Below, piece by piece: positions 17,508-26,430 of a DNA stretch of 64,000 bases. Where the stretch lies: positions 1,736,001-1,800,000 of the forward strand of contig NZ_JADPMR010000001.1 in NCBI RefSeq assembly GCF_015686695.1. The letters run 5' to 3'. Positions within the stretch are counted from its first letter, which is position 1. The number at the start of each line of letters is the position of its first letter. The notes beneath the pieces were generated by a model. That model did not search any database. It worked only from the letters and a program-made list of their open reading frames with translations, and had not been told where the DNA came from. Position numbers and translations under genes: made by a program. This DNA is from Vibrio nitrifigilis (lineage in GTDB: Bacteria; Pseudomonadota; Gammaproteobacteria; Enterobacterales; Vibrionaceae).

Positions 17508-18890
17508 TTAGTTGGTTTCTAGCGCAACATTATCATCGTTGGCCGTTTGTGCAGGTTTAAAGTACAAACGAGTTTCTTCTGTAATCACTTTACGTAGTAA
17601 AATCAATCCGATTAGGTTTGGAATCGCCATTAAACCGTTAACAATATCGGCAATAATCCAAATAAGATCGAGTTGTAAGAAAGCGCCAGAAGCGACCAAG
17701 CAAATAAAAATGAATTTATAAGGTAATACTGCTTTGGTGCCCATTAAGAACACGACACAGCGCTCACCGTAGTAGTTCCAACCCAAGATGGTGGTAAAAG
17801 CAAAGAACATTAGACCGATAGAGACTAACATTGGGCCAGCATCATGCGCATTTAAACCAACAGCAAATGCGTAGGTTGTCATTGCCGCACCCGCATAATC
17901 GCTTTGCCATGCACCGGTAAGAATTAGAGCTAGGCCTGTCATGGTACAAATTAAAATAGTATCAAAGAAGGTGCCGGTCATTGAAATCAGGCCTTGGCGA
18001 ACACAAGAATCCGTTTTAGCTGCCGCTGCGGCCATTGGAGCACTGCCTAATCCCGATTCATTTGAGAACACGCCGCGAGCAATCCCTGATTGAATCGCTA
18101 ACATGATAGAAGCGCCCAAGAAACCGCCAGTTGCTGCTGTTGAGGTAAAGGCCGATTCAATCACCAGTGAAATTGCATCCATTAATTTGTCTGCGTTGGT
18201 CACAATAATCGCCAAGCAAGCAATGATGTAAAACACGGCCATCGCTGGAACAACTTTACCCGCGACTTTCGAGATCGATTGAATGCCACCAATGGTCACA
18301 ATAGCAACCAAGAGTGTGAGCACAACGGCAGTCACTTCTTTAGAAATACCAAACGAAATATGGGTAGCATCAACAATAGCATTCACTTGAGCAAAGGTAC
18401 CGATACCAAAAAATGCTACACCTATGGCAAAAATGGCAAATAATGTCGCAAGTAAATTAGAGCCAACACCATACTTCAAGAAGTACATTGGACCGCCAAC
18501 CATTTGGCCTTTATCGTCAATTTTACGATATTTAACAGCAAGTAAACACTCAGAGTATTTTGTTGCCATACCAAAAAGTGCCGCTAACCACATCCAAAAT
18601 AGAGCGCCAGGACCGCCCAATTTGATCGCTGTTGCAACACCAACAATATTACCCGTGCCTATGGTGGCAGATAGCGCAGTACATAACGCAGCAAATGCCG
18701 AAACATCCCCTTGTTTTGCATTGCTTTTGTCTTTGCTAAACACCATTTTTAGTGCGGTAGGCAGGTGGCGAAATTGGATCATTCCTAAACGGAACGTAAA
18801 GTAGATACCTGTACCGACTAATAAAATGAGTAGTGGTGGACCCCAAACAAAGTGGTCAATAGTTTGTAAAATGTCTTGTAGGTTTTTCAT
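17508..18890 (-). CDS. Sodium:alanine/glycine symporter, AGCS family
   Basis: About 460 residues, inner-membrane Na+-coupled amino-acid importer. AGCS signatures are visible: FTFRLGMIQFRHLPTALK, GDVSAFAALCTALSATIGTG, GGPGALFWMWLAALFGMATK, GGPMYFLKYG, and SGIARGVFSNESGLGSAP. I place the start at ATG 18890 (MKNLQDILQTIDHFVWGPPL) with AAGGGGAA seven bases upstream. The frame is open back to 19091, but that extension lies inside the riboswitch. The upstream tandem glycine riboswitch predicts glycine as substrate, as for the homologous V. cholerae gene from which the riboswitch was described. Confidence 0.95.
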   Translation of the reverse strand: MKNLQDILQTIDHFVWGPPLLILLVGTGIYFTFRLGMIQFRHLPTALKMVFSKDKSNAKQGDVSAFAALCTALSATIGTGNIVGVATAIKLGGPGALFWMWLAALFGMATKYSECLLAVKYRKIDDKGQMVGGPMYFLKYGVGSNLLATLFAIFAIGVAFFGIGTFAQVNAIVDATHISFGISKEVTAVVLTLLVAIVTIGGIQSISKVAGKVVPAMAVFYIIACLAIIVTNADKLMDAISLVIESAFTSTAATGGFLGASIMLAIQSGIARGVFSNESGLGSAPMAAAAAKTDSCVRQGLISMTGTFFDTILICTMTGLALILTGAWQSDYAGAAMTTYAFAVGLNAHDAGPMLVSIGLMFFAFTTILGWNYYGERCVVFLMGTKAVLPYKFIFICLVASGAFLQLDLIWIIADIVNGLMAIPNLIGLILLRKVITEETRLYFKPAQTANDDNVALETN

Positions 18891-19482
18891 TCGTTTCCCC
18901 TTAATAAACAACATATAAGGAGAAGAGGGAAAGGGTGGGTCGTGAAAAAAACGATCGCAAAGCTGCCAAATGGCAACGTTAAAATTAGCCTTTCTCTCCT
19001 CTGTCCTTTTGCCTGAGAGTTTCATCTCACCATGTGTGAGATTTGCTCCTTCGGCGACCGATTTAACGGTTCTCTCCAGAGGTTCCTCCAACTACAGTCC
19101 TCGCATATTCTTATAAAGAATAAAGCACCTGAAAGATTTACTTCTTCGGCGGGTATGTCTAACCTATTTGTTACTTATAGGTTAACATCCTCTCTCCTGC
19201 AGTCTTCATCGGAACAATTATCTGTAACAGATAATTTGCGCAAAGAATACTAACGAAAAGTCAATGTGATGTCATCTACAAAATTGCCATTTATTATCGT
19301 TTTTTGCTTTTAAAACTGCGAAGGATATAAGATTTCGGTCTACCCCTATGATAGCGATGATTAATTCATCGAATTTTGTGGGAAATAAAGCCAGTTGGGC
19401 AGATTTTTCGAATTTATCAACTTTTCTCTGACCTTTCCCTTTGTTTCAATGGTATAAAATAGAAAACCAAAGGAGCAGACTC
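18891..19482. other. Leader and divergent promoter region holding the glycine riboswitch
   Basis: 592 bases without a protein gene. The minus-strand leader of the AGCS gene occupies most of it (riboswitch 18993-19199, expression platform to 18891). The remaining bases up to 19482 contain the divergent promoters. A minus-strand T-run at 18945-18951 follows a small TGCCA/TGGCA hairpin and may be the riboswitch-controlled terminator. Confidence 0.7.
18993..19199 (-). promoter_or_regulatory. Tandem glycine riboswitch (gcvT element)
   Basis: Read on the minus strand, two consecutive aptamers are visible. Aptamer I (about 19199-19081) begins GGAGAGAGG and contains CCGCCGAAGAAGTAAATC and TTTCAGGTGC. 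Aptamer II (about 19080-18993) contains GGAGAGAACC, CGCCGAAGGAGCAAATC and CTCTCAGGCAAAAGGACAG. These are the conserved glycine-aptamer cores. In Vibrio the tandem element switches expression on when glycine is high, fitting the downstream AGCS symporter. Confidence 0.95.
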
Positions 19483-19641
19483 ATGACCAGACTGATCGCA
19501 ATTGTGCTATTGCTGGCTATCGCGTATCTATTAATACGGTATCGGACCAATGCTCGGTTACAGAAAGGCGTCGTGATTACAATATTTTCCGCTCTTATTC
19601 TTTATACAGTTTCAGTGGTAATCATGGAGTTGTTTCGCTGA
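19483..19641 (+). CDS. Small inner-membrane protein
   Basis: 52 residues from ATG 19483 (MTRLIAIVLLLAIAYLLIRY), with AAAGGAG a few bases upstream. Two hydrophobic segments are separated by RYRTNARLQKG. It ends 21 bases before the coiled-coil membrane gene, so the two probably form an operon. I recognise no family and can assign no function. Confidence 0.65.
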   Translation: MTRLIAIVLLLAIAYLLIRYRTNARLQKGVVITIFSALILYTVSVVIMELFR

Positions 19642-19662
19642 GGTACAACTTAGGAGAAAAAT

Positions 19663-20400
19663 GTGGACCATCACAATAATATCGATGACAACGAAGATGT
19701 AGTGGTAATAGAGCAGAGAGATAAGCGTACATATATCTATATCGGTATTGCCGCTGTTTTGGGATTGGCATTAGGTGGATTAATTGGCTCGACGCTAACA
19801 TCGTCAAAATGGCAATCCGCTTACGATTCATTGAATCATAAGTATGAACAATTAACGGATAAAAACTCGGATATATCGAAGCAAGCGCAAAGTGATTTGG
19901 CCCAAGCCAATCAACAGCTGCAAGATAAAATTGATGCCGCAGTGACTAAAGCAACTGAGGATAAACAATCTCAAATCACCAAGTTAGAAAAAGAGGTTGC
20001 TGAACTGGAGAAAGTGAATGATTCTCTTGATAGCAAGGTAACTAACCAAAAAGCAACCCTAGCTAAAGTGGATGAGCAGAAAGATAAATTAGCTAAGAAA
20101 GCGAATTTGCAAGCGAGCGTTTTTGAACGTTCACGCGAGATCTTTCAAAAAGAGTTAAAAACCAAGCAAGAACTAGAAAAATTGCAGAAAGAACGTGATG
20201 ATTTAGCTCCAAAAATTAAAGAACTGAAAAAAGCGTGTGATCTTTATTTAGCTGGAACCTCTTGGGATGCTAAATCTGACTCTTGTGATAAACAAGATGA
20301 AGCAAAGGCTCGCCTAGGACAATTAGATCAGATGATTCATGTCCATCAAATGGATTTGAAACAGATGAAAGCGTTGTCGGAAGATATTGGTTTAAAGTAG
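19663..20400 (+). CDS. Membrane-anchored coiled-coil protein of unknown function
   Basis: 245 residues from GTG 19663 with TAGGAGAA just upstream. There is a short acidic cytoplasmic start (DHHNNIDDNEDVVVIEQRDK), then one transmembrane helix near residues 24-46 (YIYIGIAAVLGLALGGLIG). A long charged coiled coil rich in Lys, Glu, Gln and Asp (about 60-240) follows. Two cysteines (KKACDLYLAG, SDSCDKQ) could form a disulphide. Such proteins in Vibrio are annotated as hypothetical. One anchor plus a long coiled coil suggests a scaffold at the envelope, but this is inference. Confidence 0.75.
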   Translation: MDHHNNIDDNEDVVVIEQRDKRTYIYIGIAAVLGLALGGLIGSTLTSSKWQSAYDSLNHKYEQLTDKNSDISKQAQSDLAQANQQLQDKIDAAVTKATEDKQSQITKLEKEVAELEKVNDSLDSKVTNQKATLAKVDEQKDKLAKKANLQASVFERSREIFQKELKTKQELEKLQKERDDLAPKIKELKKACDLYLAGTSWDAKSDSCDKQDEAKARLGQLDQMIHVHQMDLKQMKALSEDIGLK

Positions 20401-20442
20401 ATACCACTACATCATTGCCCACATACCGATATCAACAGATAT

Positions 20443-20473
20443 AAAAATCAGCGCTATATAGCGCTGATGTTTT
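20443..20473 (+). terminator. Bidirectional terminator between the coiled-coil gene and yajQ
   Basis: ATCAGCGC (20447-20454) and GCGCTGAT (20461-20468) flank TATATA. A-rich bases precede and GTTTTT follows, so it can end transcripts on both strands. Confidence 0.85.
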
Positions 20474-20485
20474 TATAGGCTGATG

Positions 20486-20968
20486 TTAATCGCGGAAGTT
20501 ATTATATTGCAATGGCAGTTCTAAATCAGAACCTTTAAACATTGCAATTACAGACTGAAGATCATCGCGCTTTTTACCAGTGACACGGACTTTATCGCCT
20601 TGAATCGATGCTTGAACTTTTAGTTTGGCATCTTTGATCATTTTCACCATTTTTTTCGCAGTAAGCGTTTCGATACCTTGCTGGAAGACCACGTCTTTAT
20701 TCCAGTTTTTACCCGATTGAGATGCAGGCTTTGAATCCATTGAACGGGGATCAACGCCTCGTTTGGCAAGGTTATTCCGTAAAATATCCATCATTTGTGT
20801 GATTTGAAAATCACCTTCGGCTTTTAATTTCACAATATCGTTTGATAGATCAAAGCTTGCGTCTACGTTACGAAAATCGAAACGAGTGGAGAGCTCACGG
20901 TTAGCATTATCTACAGCGTTACGAAGTTCAACGGTATCGATTTCTGAAACAATATCAAAAGAGGGCAT
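20486..20968 (-). CDS. yajQ: YajQ family cyclic-di-GMP-binding protein
   Basis: 160 residues, full-length YajQ: starts MPSFDIVSEIDTVELRNAVD, contains RFDFRNVDASFDL, VDPRSMD, QGIETLTAKKMVKMIKDAKL and KVRVTGKKRDDLQ, and ends ELPLQYNNFRD. YajQ homologues bind nucleotides or RNA and in Xanthomonas bind cyclic di-GMP and a transcription factor. Cytoplasmic. The gene is monocistronic, convergent with the coiled-coil gene. Confidence 0.95.
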   Translation of the reverse strand: MPSFDIVSEIDTVELRNAVDNANRELSTRFDFRNVDASFDLSNDIVKLKAEGDFQITQMMDILRNNLAKRGVDPRSMDSKPASQSGKNWNKDVVFQQGIETLTAKKMVKMIKDAKLKVQASIQGDKVRVTGKKRDDLQSVIAMFKGSDLELPLQYNNFRD

Positions 20969-21392
20969 AAGTCACTGAATCCTGTTTTCATTAATTATTT
21001 ACACGACGCATGTCGCTACTTTATCAAGTAGATCCGATTATCGCGTTAACCAGTATTTTATCACTTTTTTGGTTAGGCGCTTGAATTTGTTTATCATTAT
21101 GACAATTTATCGGTTTTTATCCTATCAAATCGCGGTTTTTATCTACACTTCGCATATTGAATAGCACAAATTCGTTACAGTGGTTCAATAAACATTCAAA
21201 ATGATAAGTGCAGGGTCTTTACTCTTGAGTGGCGCTGATGTGGGATGTTTTATTTTTAATCAATAACGAAATTTTTATTAGTAAAGTGAAAATTTATGCA
21301 AAATAAATCAATAAATATTGATTTTTGGCTTGAGTTTATTGCCATCTAAAGGTATTTTCAGACTTAACAACATAACGATAAACGGAGCAGTA
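20969..21392. other. Intergenic region between yajQ and the PEP-synthase-like gene
   Basis: 424 bases, divergent promoters expected. AT-rich, with no ORF, hairpin or recognisable binding site that I can support. ATG 21393 has GGAGCAG directly upstream. Confidence 0.6.
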
Positions 21393-22280
21393 ATGAGTTT
21401 TGAACAATCAAGTGTGATCCATGAACAACTCGCTCTGGGAAATAGCTTACCTGGCGCTGATAGTCAGGGAAAAAGTCCATTTTTATTTGTGTCTTTGTCA
21501 GAGCTAATTGCAGAGTGCGTTTTCTATCACCCAACACTCGTATGTGGCACAGAAGGACTAACAGAACTAGAAAAAAATTCCTTAGATGCTTTACTGAATG
21601 GTCAGTCAATTGAAGAGCACTTTGTCTCAACTTTAGTTGCACAAATTGAACATGCGATAACGGCCGACCACCAAACAGTTCGAGTCTCTTTAAGTAACGC
21701 CGATAGCCATGATTTTCAAGCATTGATAGGTGGTAGTGTAGAAAACAGTGAAGTGAACCCAGCGATCGGTTTGCGTGGTGTTTCTCGCTATGCATCGAAA
21801 TCTTATGCGGCTGGCTTCGCTCTTGAATGTAAAGTGATCAAAGCATTACGTGAAAAAGGGCATGATATTGAAATCGTTGTGCCATTTGTTCGTACTTTAA
21901 GTAATGCCGCTACCGTTATTGATCGCTTAGCCGAGCAAGGTTTACCGCGCGGATTAAACGGATTAAAAGTGTCTTACGTTTGTAACGTGCCTTCTTCTGC
22001 ATTATTGGCTGAACGTTTGCTCAAATATTTTGATGGCGTTGTTATTGATTGGGATCTACTCACACAATGTACGTTAGGTATCGATAAACAGAACCCAGAA
22101 TTGGAGCATCTCTATAACCCAGAGAGTGAGGCTGTGACTATGCTCGTCGCCGAAGCAGCAAGTGCCGCAGAAAAAGCCAATAAGCCGTTAGTGATTGTCA
22201 CTACTGCGTTAGCACAATACAGTAAGCTGCAAGCCTACTTGATTGATAATCACCCTAATACCTGTTTGTTTGATTTTTAA
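21393..22280 (+). CDS. Stand-alone PEP-utilising TIM-barrel domain, PEP synthase-like
   Basis: 295 residues from ATG 21393. The part from NPAIGLRGVSRY (about 138) through FALECKVIKALREKG, IVVPFVRTLSNA, GLPRGLNGLKVSYVC, VPSSALLAERLLKYFDG and DLLTQCTLGID matches the C-terminal TIM barrel of phosphoenolpyruvate synthase and PPDK. The swivelling His domain and ATP-grasp domain are absent. The final Cys-containing segment (CGE-type motif) of the active enzyme is also not seen; the protein stops at NTCLFDF. It is therefore probably not a complete PEP synthase and may be a regulator or binding protein. No operon partner. Confidence 0.8.
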   Translation: MSFEQSSVIHEQLALGNSLPGADSQGKSPFLFVSLSELIAECVFYHPTLVCGTEGLTELEKNSLDALLNGQSIEEHFVSTLVAQIEHAITADHQTVRVSLSNADSHDFQALIGGSVENSEVNPAIGLRGVSRYASKSYAAGFALECKVIKALREKGHDIEIVVPFVRTLSNAATVIDRLAEQGLPRGLNGLKVSYVCNVPSSALLAERLLKYFDGVVIDWDLLTQCTLGIDKQNPELEHLYNPESEAVTMLVAEAASAAEKANKPLVIVTTALAQYSKLQAYLIDNHPNTCLFDF

Positions 22281-22296
22281 ATAAGTACGGTTGGTA

Positions 22297-22336
22297 ATAA
22301 AAAACACCAGAGTCGTCTTCTCTGGTGTTTTATTTT
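22297..22336 (+). terminator. Bidirectional terminator between convergent genes
   Basis: AAAACACCAGAG (22301-22312) and CTCTGGTGTTTT (22320-22331), a perfect 12-bp stem with A-run before and T-run after. It serves both the PEP-synthase-like gene and the membrane protein on the other strand. Confidence 0.92.
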
Positions 22337-22350
22337 TAGCTATTTTCTAT

Positions 22351-23745
22351 TTAGCCATCAATGGGATTGAAATTATCGGGCATTGGGATTGACTCAATAT
22401 CGACAATTTTGCTTCGGTTTAATACGACTTTCCATCGGTAAAATTTAGGTGGAGAGACATGGCTATTTTCTTTAACGATCAAATTAAGCAGGTGACGTTT
22501 TTCTACGCGCTCTTTACTCACTTGTCCTTTATTCAATACGTAGATTTTATTTGAACCTTTATCCATTAATCGGGTTATCGCACGTAAATCGATGAGCATT
22601 GTTTCCCGGGTTTGTTCGTAACCACTAAGAAAACGTGACGTTGTCATCTTTGTGTTTGAGTGATAGTGGAGTATCTGCTCTTCACGTTGAACAACACGTT
22701 TTTTGCGAATAACCTTAATGGTATCAGGGAGCTCTGCGAGTTTTGTGTAATCGAGCCATTCATACTTTTGCCCAACTTGCTTATTCGTTGTGGGATCAAA
22801 ATAAGCTCGGCACCAACGAGGCTTCCCTTTACGTACCCGACGCCATAGCCACTCTTTCATTTCATCTTTAAATATTTCACGGATAGCGTATAAAAATGCC
22901 ATTGCGATAATAAAAGAGGCGGTGATTTCACCTAAATAATCCCGCGCCGTTACGGCGAGAATAGTCACGAAAATCATAATAAATCCCGTCGCACCGCCTT
23001 TAACCATGCGTTGGACGTTTTTACCAAGAAAAGTGGTGTCTTCTTTTAATACAATAGGGTGTTCTATCAACCGTCTTAACAAGCGCATCTTATTACTCAA
23101 ACGAGTGATATCTTTATCTGCTTTTCTACTGTTGTAGTGATTTAAGGCTCGATGAGCTTGCTCTTTTTCCGCCAAAGTAATCAAACGTTCTTTGATGGTT
23201 TTATAGTCTTGGTCACGGGGTAATCCAGAAACAATCGAAAGAAATTTTTGTTCTGTATACCAAGATAGATAGTTATCGACATTGGCGTAATAACGTTTTA
23301 GATGTTCTTCATAGGGAATGGTACGGCGTAACCGTTTTAGAATATCAATCGATAGTTCAATCACAGTGTCGACTTCTTCAGCCACATCAATGACCTCATC
23401 ATCATCTTCTTCGTTACTACTGCGCTTTATTTTGCTTACCGCGTTATCTAGAGCAATCACATATTGATACGCGTATAAACTTAAACTCACTCGATATTGT
23501 GTGGTAGAAAGCCGGCCACGCTGTGCTAAACGGCTGTGTACTAAGGGGAGTAATATTTTATCACTGAAATAAGAGCGCTTTTGGTGAATAGAGCTAATAT
23601 AAAAATCAACTTCGGTCATCAGTTCAGGACCCAGTCCTAATTCACCGGGGACAAACAGGTAAAGATCTAAGTCAAGTTCCTTACTCTCTGAAACTTGCGT
23701 TGCTATTTTTAGCGTCACAGAATCGTGTTTATCTACCGTGATCAA
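22351..23745 (-). CDS. Conserved membrane protein of unknown function
   Basis: About 464 residues from TTG 23745, which has GGGAG six bases upstream. ATG codons at 23796 and 23823 lie in the same frame without a good site. The N-terminal half is hydrophilic (ESKELDLDLYLFVPGELGLG, an acidic NEEDDDEVIDVAEEVD stretch). Two close transmembrane helices follow in the middle (GATGFIMIFVTILAVTA, then TASFIIAMAFLYAIREIF), and the C-terminal cytoplasmic part is basic. I know related proteins in Vibrio and Shewanella only as hypothetical. It is divergent from the CvfB-like gene. Confidence 0.78.
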   Translation of the reverse strand: MITVDKHDSVTLKIATQVSESKELDLDLYLFVPGELGLGPELMTEVDFYISSIHQKRSYFSDKILLPLVHSRLAQRGRLSTTQYRVSLSLYAYQYVIALDNAVSKIKRSSNEEDDDEVIDVAEEVDTVIELSIDILKRLRRTIPYEEHLKRYYANVDNYLSWYTEQKFLSIVSGLPRDQDYKTIKERLITLAEKEQAHRALNHYNSRKADKDITRLSNKMRLLRRLIEHPIVLKEDTTFLGKNVQRMVKGGATGFIMIFVTILAVTARDYLGEITASFIIAMAFLYAIREIFKDEMKEWLWRRVRKGKPRWCRAYFDPTTNKQVGQKYEWLDYTKLAELPDTIKVIRKKRVVQREEQILHYHSNTKMTTSRFLSGYEQTRETMLIDLRAITRLMDKGSNKIYVLNKGQVSKERVEKRHLLNLIVKENSHVSPPKFYRWKVVLNRSKIVDIESIPMPDNFNPIDG

Positions 23746-23845
23746 AGAAAACTCCCTAAAAATTAATAAATTTCTTTTTACAGATAAAGAAAGCATAACA
23801 GAGATGACGTATAATCTCTGCAAATTTGATGTGAGACAATTTTAG

Positions 23846-24679
23846 ATGATTAATGTAGGTCAGATTAACCGCCTCGAAGTAGTAAAAATTGCCGATTTCG
23901 GTGTTTTTTTGGATGCAGGAGAGTATGGCAGCGCTTTGTTACCAAATCGTTTCGTTCCTAACCAAACTGAAGTTGGGCAAACTGTTGACGCATTCCTCTA
24001 TTTCGATTCAGAAAACCAGATTGCTGCGACCACTGAGCAACCCATTGCCAAAGTAGGCGAATGGGGCCTGATGAAAATTGAGGGTGTTAACAGTATCGGA
24101 GCGTTTGCAAACTGGGGAATTAAAGGCAAGGATCTGCTTATTCCATTTAGTGAACAACGTGGGCGTTTGGCTTTAGGGCAAACCATCCTTGTTTATGTAT
24201 ACACAGATAAAGCATCTGGCCGTATTGTTGGTACCACTAAGTTCAATAAATGGTTGGATAATACCCCCGCCAACTATACAAAAAACCAACAAGTTGATTT
24301 GATCATTGCGGAACGCTCTGATTTAGGTTTCAAGGCGATCGTTAACGGACAACACTGGGGGATGATTTTCCCGTCAGATGTTTTCGGTAAGTTGTTTATT
24401 GGTAAAAAGCTGAAAGGTTTTATTAAGAATGTTCGTGAAGATGGCAAAATCGATTTAGCGCTGCAAAAAGTCGGTGTCGCTAAAATGGATGATCTTAGTT
24501 CGAAAATCGTTGATACCTTAGAGAAAAAAGGTGGCTTTTTGCCGCTGAGCGATAAGTCTTCACCAGAAGCTATTTTTGCTGAGTTTCGTACAAGTAAAGG
24601 TACATTTAAAAAATCGATTGGTGGATTATATAAGCAGGGTGTGATTGTGATTGAGAAAGACGGCATTCGCCTAGTTTAA
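23846..24679 (+). CDS. S1-domain RNA-binding protein, CvfB/YitL family
   Basis: 277 residues. Tandem S1-like beta-barrels: MINVGQINRLEVVKIADFGV with DAGEYGSALLPN at the start, a second copy around GEWGLMKIEGVNSIGAFANW, and a third around KAIVNGQHWGMIFPSDVFG. The C-terminus forms a winged-helix-like region (SDKSSPEAIFAEFRTSKGTF). CvfB in Staphylococcus binds RNA and affects virulence gene expression. In Vibrio the role is not established. Cytoplasmic, monocistronic. Confidence 0.88.
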   Translation: MINVGQINRLEVVKIADFGVFLDAGEYGSALLPNRFVPNQTEVGQTVDAFLYFDSENQIAATTEQPIAKVGEWGLMKIEGVNSIGAFANWGIKGKDLLIPFSEQRGRLALGQTILVYVYTDKASGRIVGTTKFNKWLDNTPANYTKNQQVDLIIAERSDLGFKAIVNGQHWGMIFPSDVFGKLFIGKKLKGFIKNVREDGKIDLALQKVGVAKMDDLSSKIVDTLEKKGGFLPLSDKSSPEAIFAEFRTSKGTFKKSIGGLYKQGVIVIEKDGIRLV

Positions 24680-24697
24680 TCAACACAAGTAGCCCAT

Positions 24698-24729
24698 AAA
24701 AAAGGCCCATAACCTTAGAGATTATGGGC
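24698..24729 (-). terminator. Terminator of rsmF
   Basis: On the minus strand GCCCATAA and TTATGGGC (arms 24722-24729 and 24705-24712) form a stem followed by CCTTTTTT. Confidence 0.8.
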
Positions 24730-24856
24730 TCAGGGGAATGGCTCGTGAGAGCCTGCGCTAATTGGGTTTGAGCGTCAATTTGATACTTTTAATAGTAGTA
24801 CAGACTGACGAAATAGCGACCATTTCCCACGATTAATTTTTGCGGTTTTTATGAGG

Positions 24857-26287
24857 CTAAAATAGGTTTTTATCACGAACTAATTCGCGTGGAAGACCAT
24901 TTTTAATTCGGTTGCCTACCCATTTTCCTAAGCCGATCACGTTCTTATCGTAGCACACGACTACTTCACCTTTTCCAGATAAGTTATCTGGGCGAATATC
25001 TCGACCCATATACCACTCTCGAGCTTGCTCAGTATTTAACTCAACGCTGTGATCTATATTCCAAGTTGCTAGAGCTGTTGCAACTTGATGTTGCCAGCGA
25101 TAACCCTTTTTATGAGTTTCCGCTATTTTAATTCCCATACGAGAAAAACGGACCTCACCGAGCATCTCTTCTAACGCGTCAGGAAATAGCCATACGTCAT
25201 TATCGCGAATCCAAAGAGTACTGTACTCAGGCAACACAATACCTAAGCTAGATTCTAACTGTTGAGCAATGTCTTGACTGACTTTTTTAGTGGCTTTTGC
25301 AAATGGGAATTTACCTAAACGCTTTTTCACTTCTGGTGTCGTGACGGCTGCGTGTTTACGTAGTTTGGCAACAAAGAAGCCTTCACAGTCGTAGACTTGT
25401 GGGAAAATATGCAGGAAGCCATCTTCCGTTAATGCTTTATTGGCCTCGGGGAACAGATCGTTTAAAGGCTCAAAACTGACCGCGTCACCATACGTATTTT
25501 TCAGGTGCCAACAGACTTGTTGGTTTTCTTCTTGGCTTAAGGTACAAGTGGAGTAAACTAAGGTGCCGCCGACCTTAAGTGATTGAAAAGCGCTTTCTAT
25601 TAGATCTTTTTGCGTATCAGCGATGCTTATCACTGATTCTGGTGACCAGTTTTTCATTGCATCGGGATCTTTACGTATCGTTCCTTCGCCAGAGCAGGGC
25701 GCATCAAGTAAAATAGCGTCAAACTGTTCGGGTAACCAACCACCAAAAATTCGCCCATCGAAATTGGTTAATGCCGCATTTCTCACACCACACCGTTCGA
25801 TATTCGCGTGTAATACTTTGACGCGGCTGGCTGAGAATTCGTTAGCGACTAACACGCCTTCGTTATCCATTAAAGAAGCCATTTGTGTCGTTTTTGAACC
25901 TGGTGCTGCTGCCACATCTAACACACAGCGATACGACGGGGTCTCATTAGTATCTGAAAAAAGTGCGCTGACTGGCATCATGGAACTGGCTTCTTGAATA
26001 TAAAATAAACCAGCCATGTGTTCTGCCGTGTTGCCAAGTGGGACTAGCGTTTCATCTGCTTCTATCCAAAAGCCTGTTTCACACCAAGGTACAGGGGACA
26101 GTTGCCATTGTTTGTTATGCGCTAGTTTAAGGAAATCATCGACACTGATTTTGAGGGTGTTTACACGAATGCTTTTGCGTAAAGGACGCTGACAGGCAGC
26201 AATAAAGTCGTCCATGTGAAGAGTGTCAGGCATTATTTTTGCCATCGCTTCTAAAAAGGACTGCGGGAATTGGATGTTAGGGTGCAA
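24857..26287 (-). CDS. rsmF: 16S rRNA (cytosine-1407-C5) methyltransferase RsmF
   Basis: SAM-dependent methyltransferase acting on C1407 of 16S rRNA in the 30S subunit. I place the start at TTG 26287 (HPNIQFPQSFLEAMAKIMPD). This aligns with the E. coli N-terminus and gives 476 residues against 479. The open frame extends to 26368, but the letAB terminator lies inside that extension. Motifs: RPLRKSIRVNTLKIS, LDVAAAPGSKTTQMASLM (SAM binding), DAPCSGEGTIRKDP and YSTCTLSQEENQ carrying the two catalytic-site cysteines. C-terminal PUA-like domain follows. Confidence 0.93.
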   Translation of the reverse strand: MHPNIQFPQSFLEAMAKIMPDTLHMDDFIAACQRPLRKSIRVNTLKISVDDFLKLAHNKQWQLSPVPWCETGFWIEADETLVPLGNTAEHMAGLFYIQEASSMMPVSALFSDTNETPSYRCVLDVAAAPGSKTTQMASLMDNEGVLVANEFSASRVKVLHANIERCGVRNAALTNFDGRIFGGWLPEQFDAILLDAPCSGEGTIRKDPDAMKNWSPESVISIADTQKDLIESAFQSLKVGGTLVYSTCTLSQEENQQVCWHLKNTYGDAVSFEPLNDLFPEANKALTEDGFLHIFPQVYDCEGFFVAKLRKHAAVTTPEVKKRLGKFPFAKATKKVSQDIAQQLESSLGIVLPEYSTLWIRDNDVWLFPDALEEMLGEVRFSRMGIKIAETHKKGYRWQHQVATALATWNIDHSVELNTEQAREWYMGRDIRPDNLSGKGEVVVCYDKNVIGLGKWVGNRIKNGLPRELVRDKNLF

Positions 26288-26351
26288 AACGGTATCTCTA
26301 AAACTGTGAGTAGCGGCATTATACCGATAAGAATAGGATAAGCCAAAGTCG

Positions 26352-26395
26352 TGTGTAAAAAGAAACACCCTCTAACCGTGATGGCTGAGGGTGTT
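26352..26395 (-). terminator. Terminator of letAB
   Basis: On the minus strand AACACCCTC and GAGGGTGTT (arms 26387-26395 and 26364-26372) enclose a 14-base loop and are followed by TCTTTTT. Its position also argues against an upstream start for rsmF. Confidence 0.85.
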
Positions 26396-26430
26396 ATGAT
26401 CATGACGTTTTAATCTGTGTAAAAGGGAAC

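Noticed and set aside
18891..19091. N-terminal extension of the AGCS symporter frame
   Set aside because: It lies inside the glycine riboswitch; the ATG at 18890 has a strong ribosome site and matches the family N-terminus.
26288..26368. N-terminal extension of rsmF
   Set aside because: The letAB terminator overlaps it and the TTG at 26287 aligns with the E. coli start.
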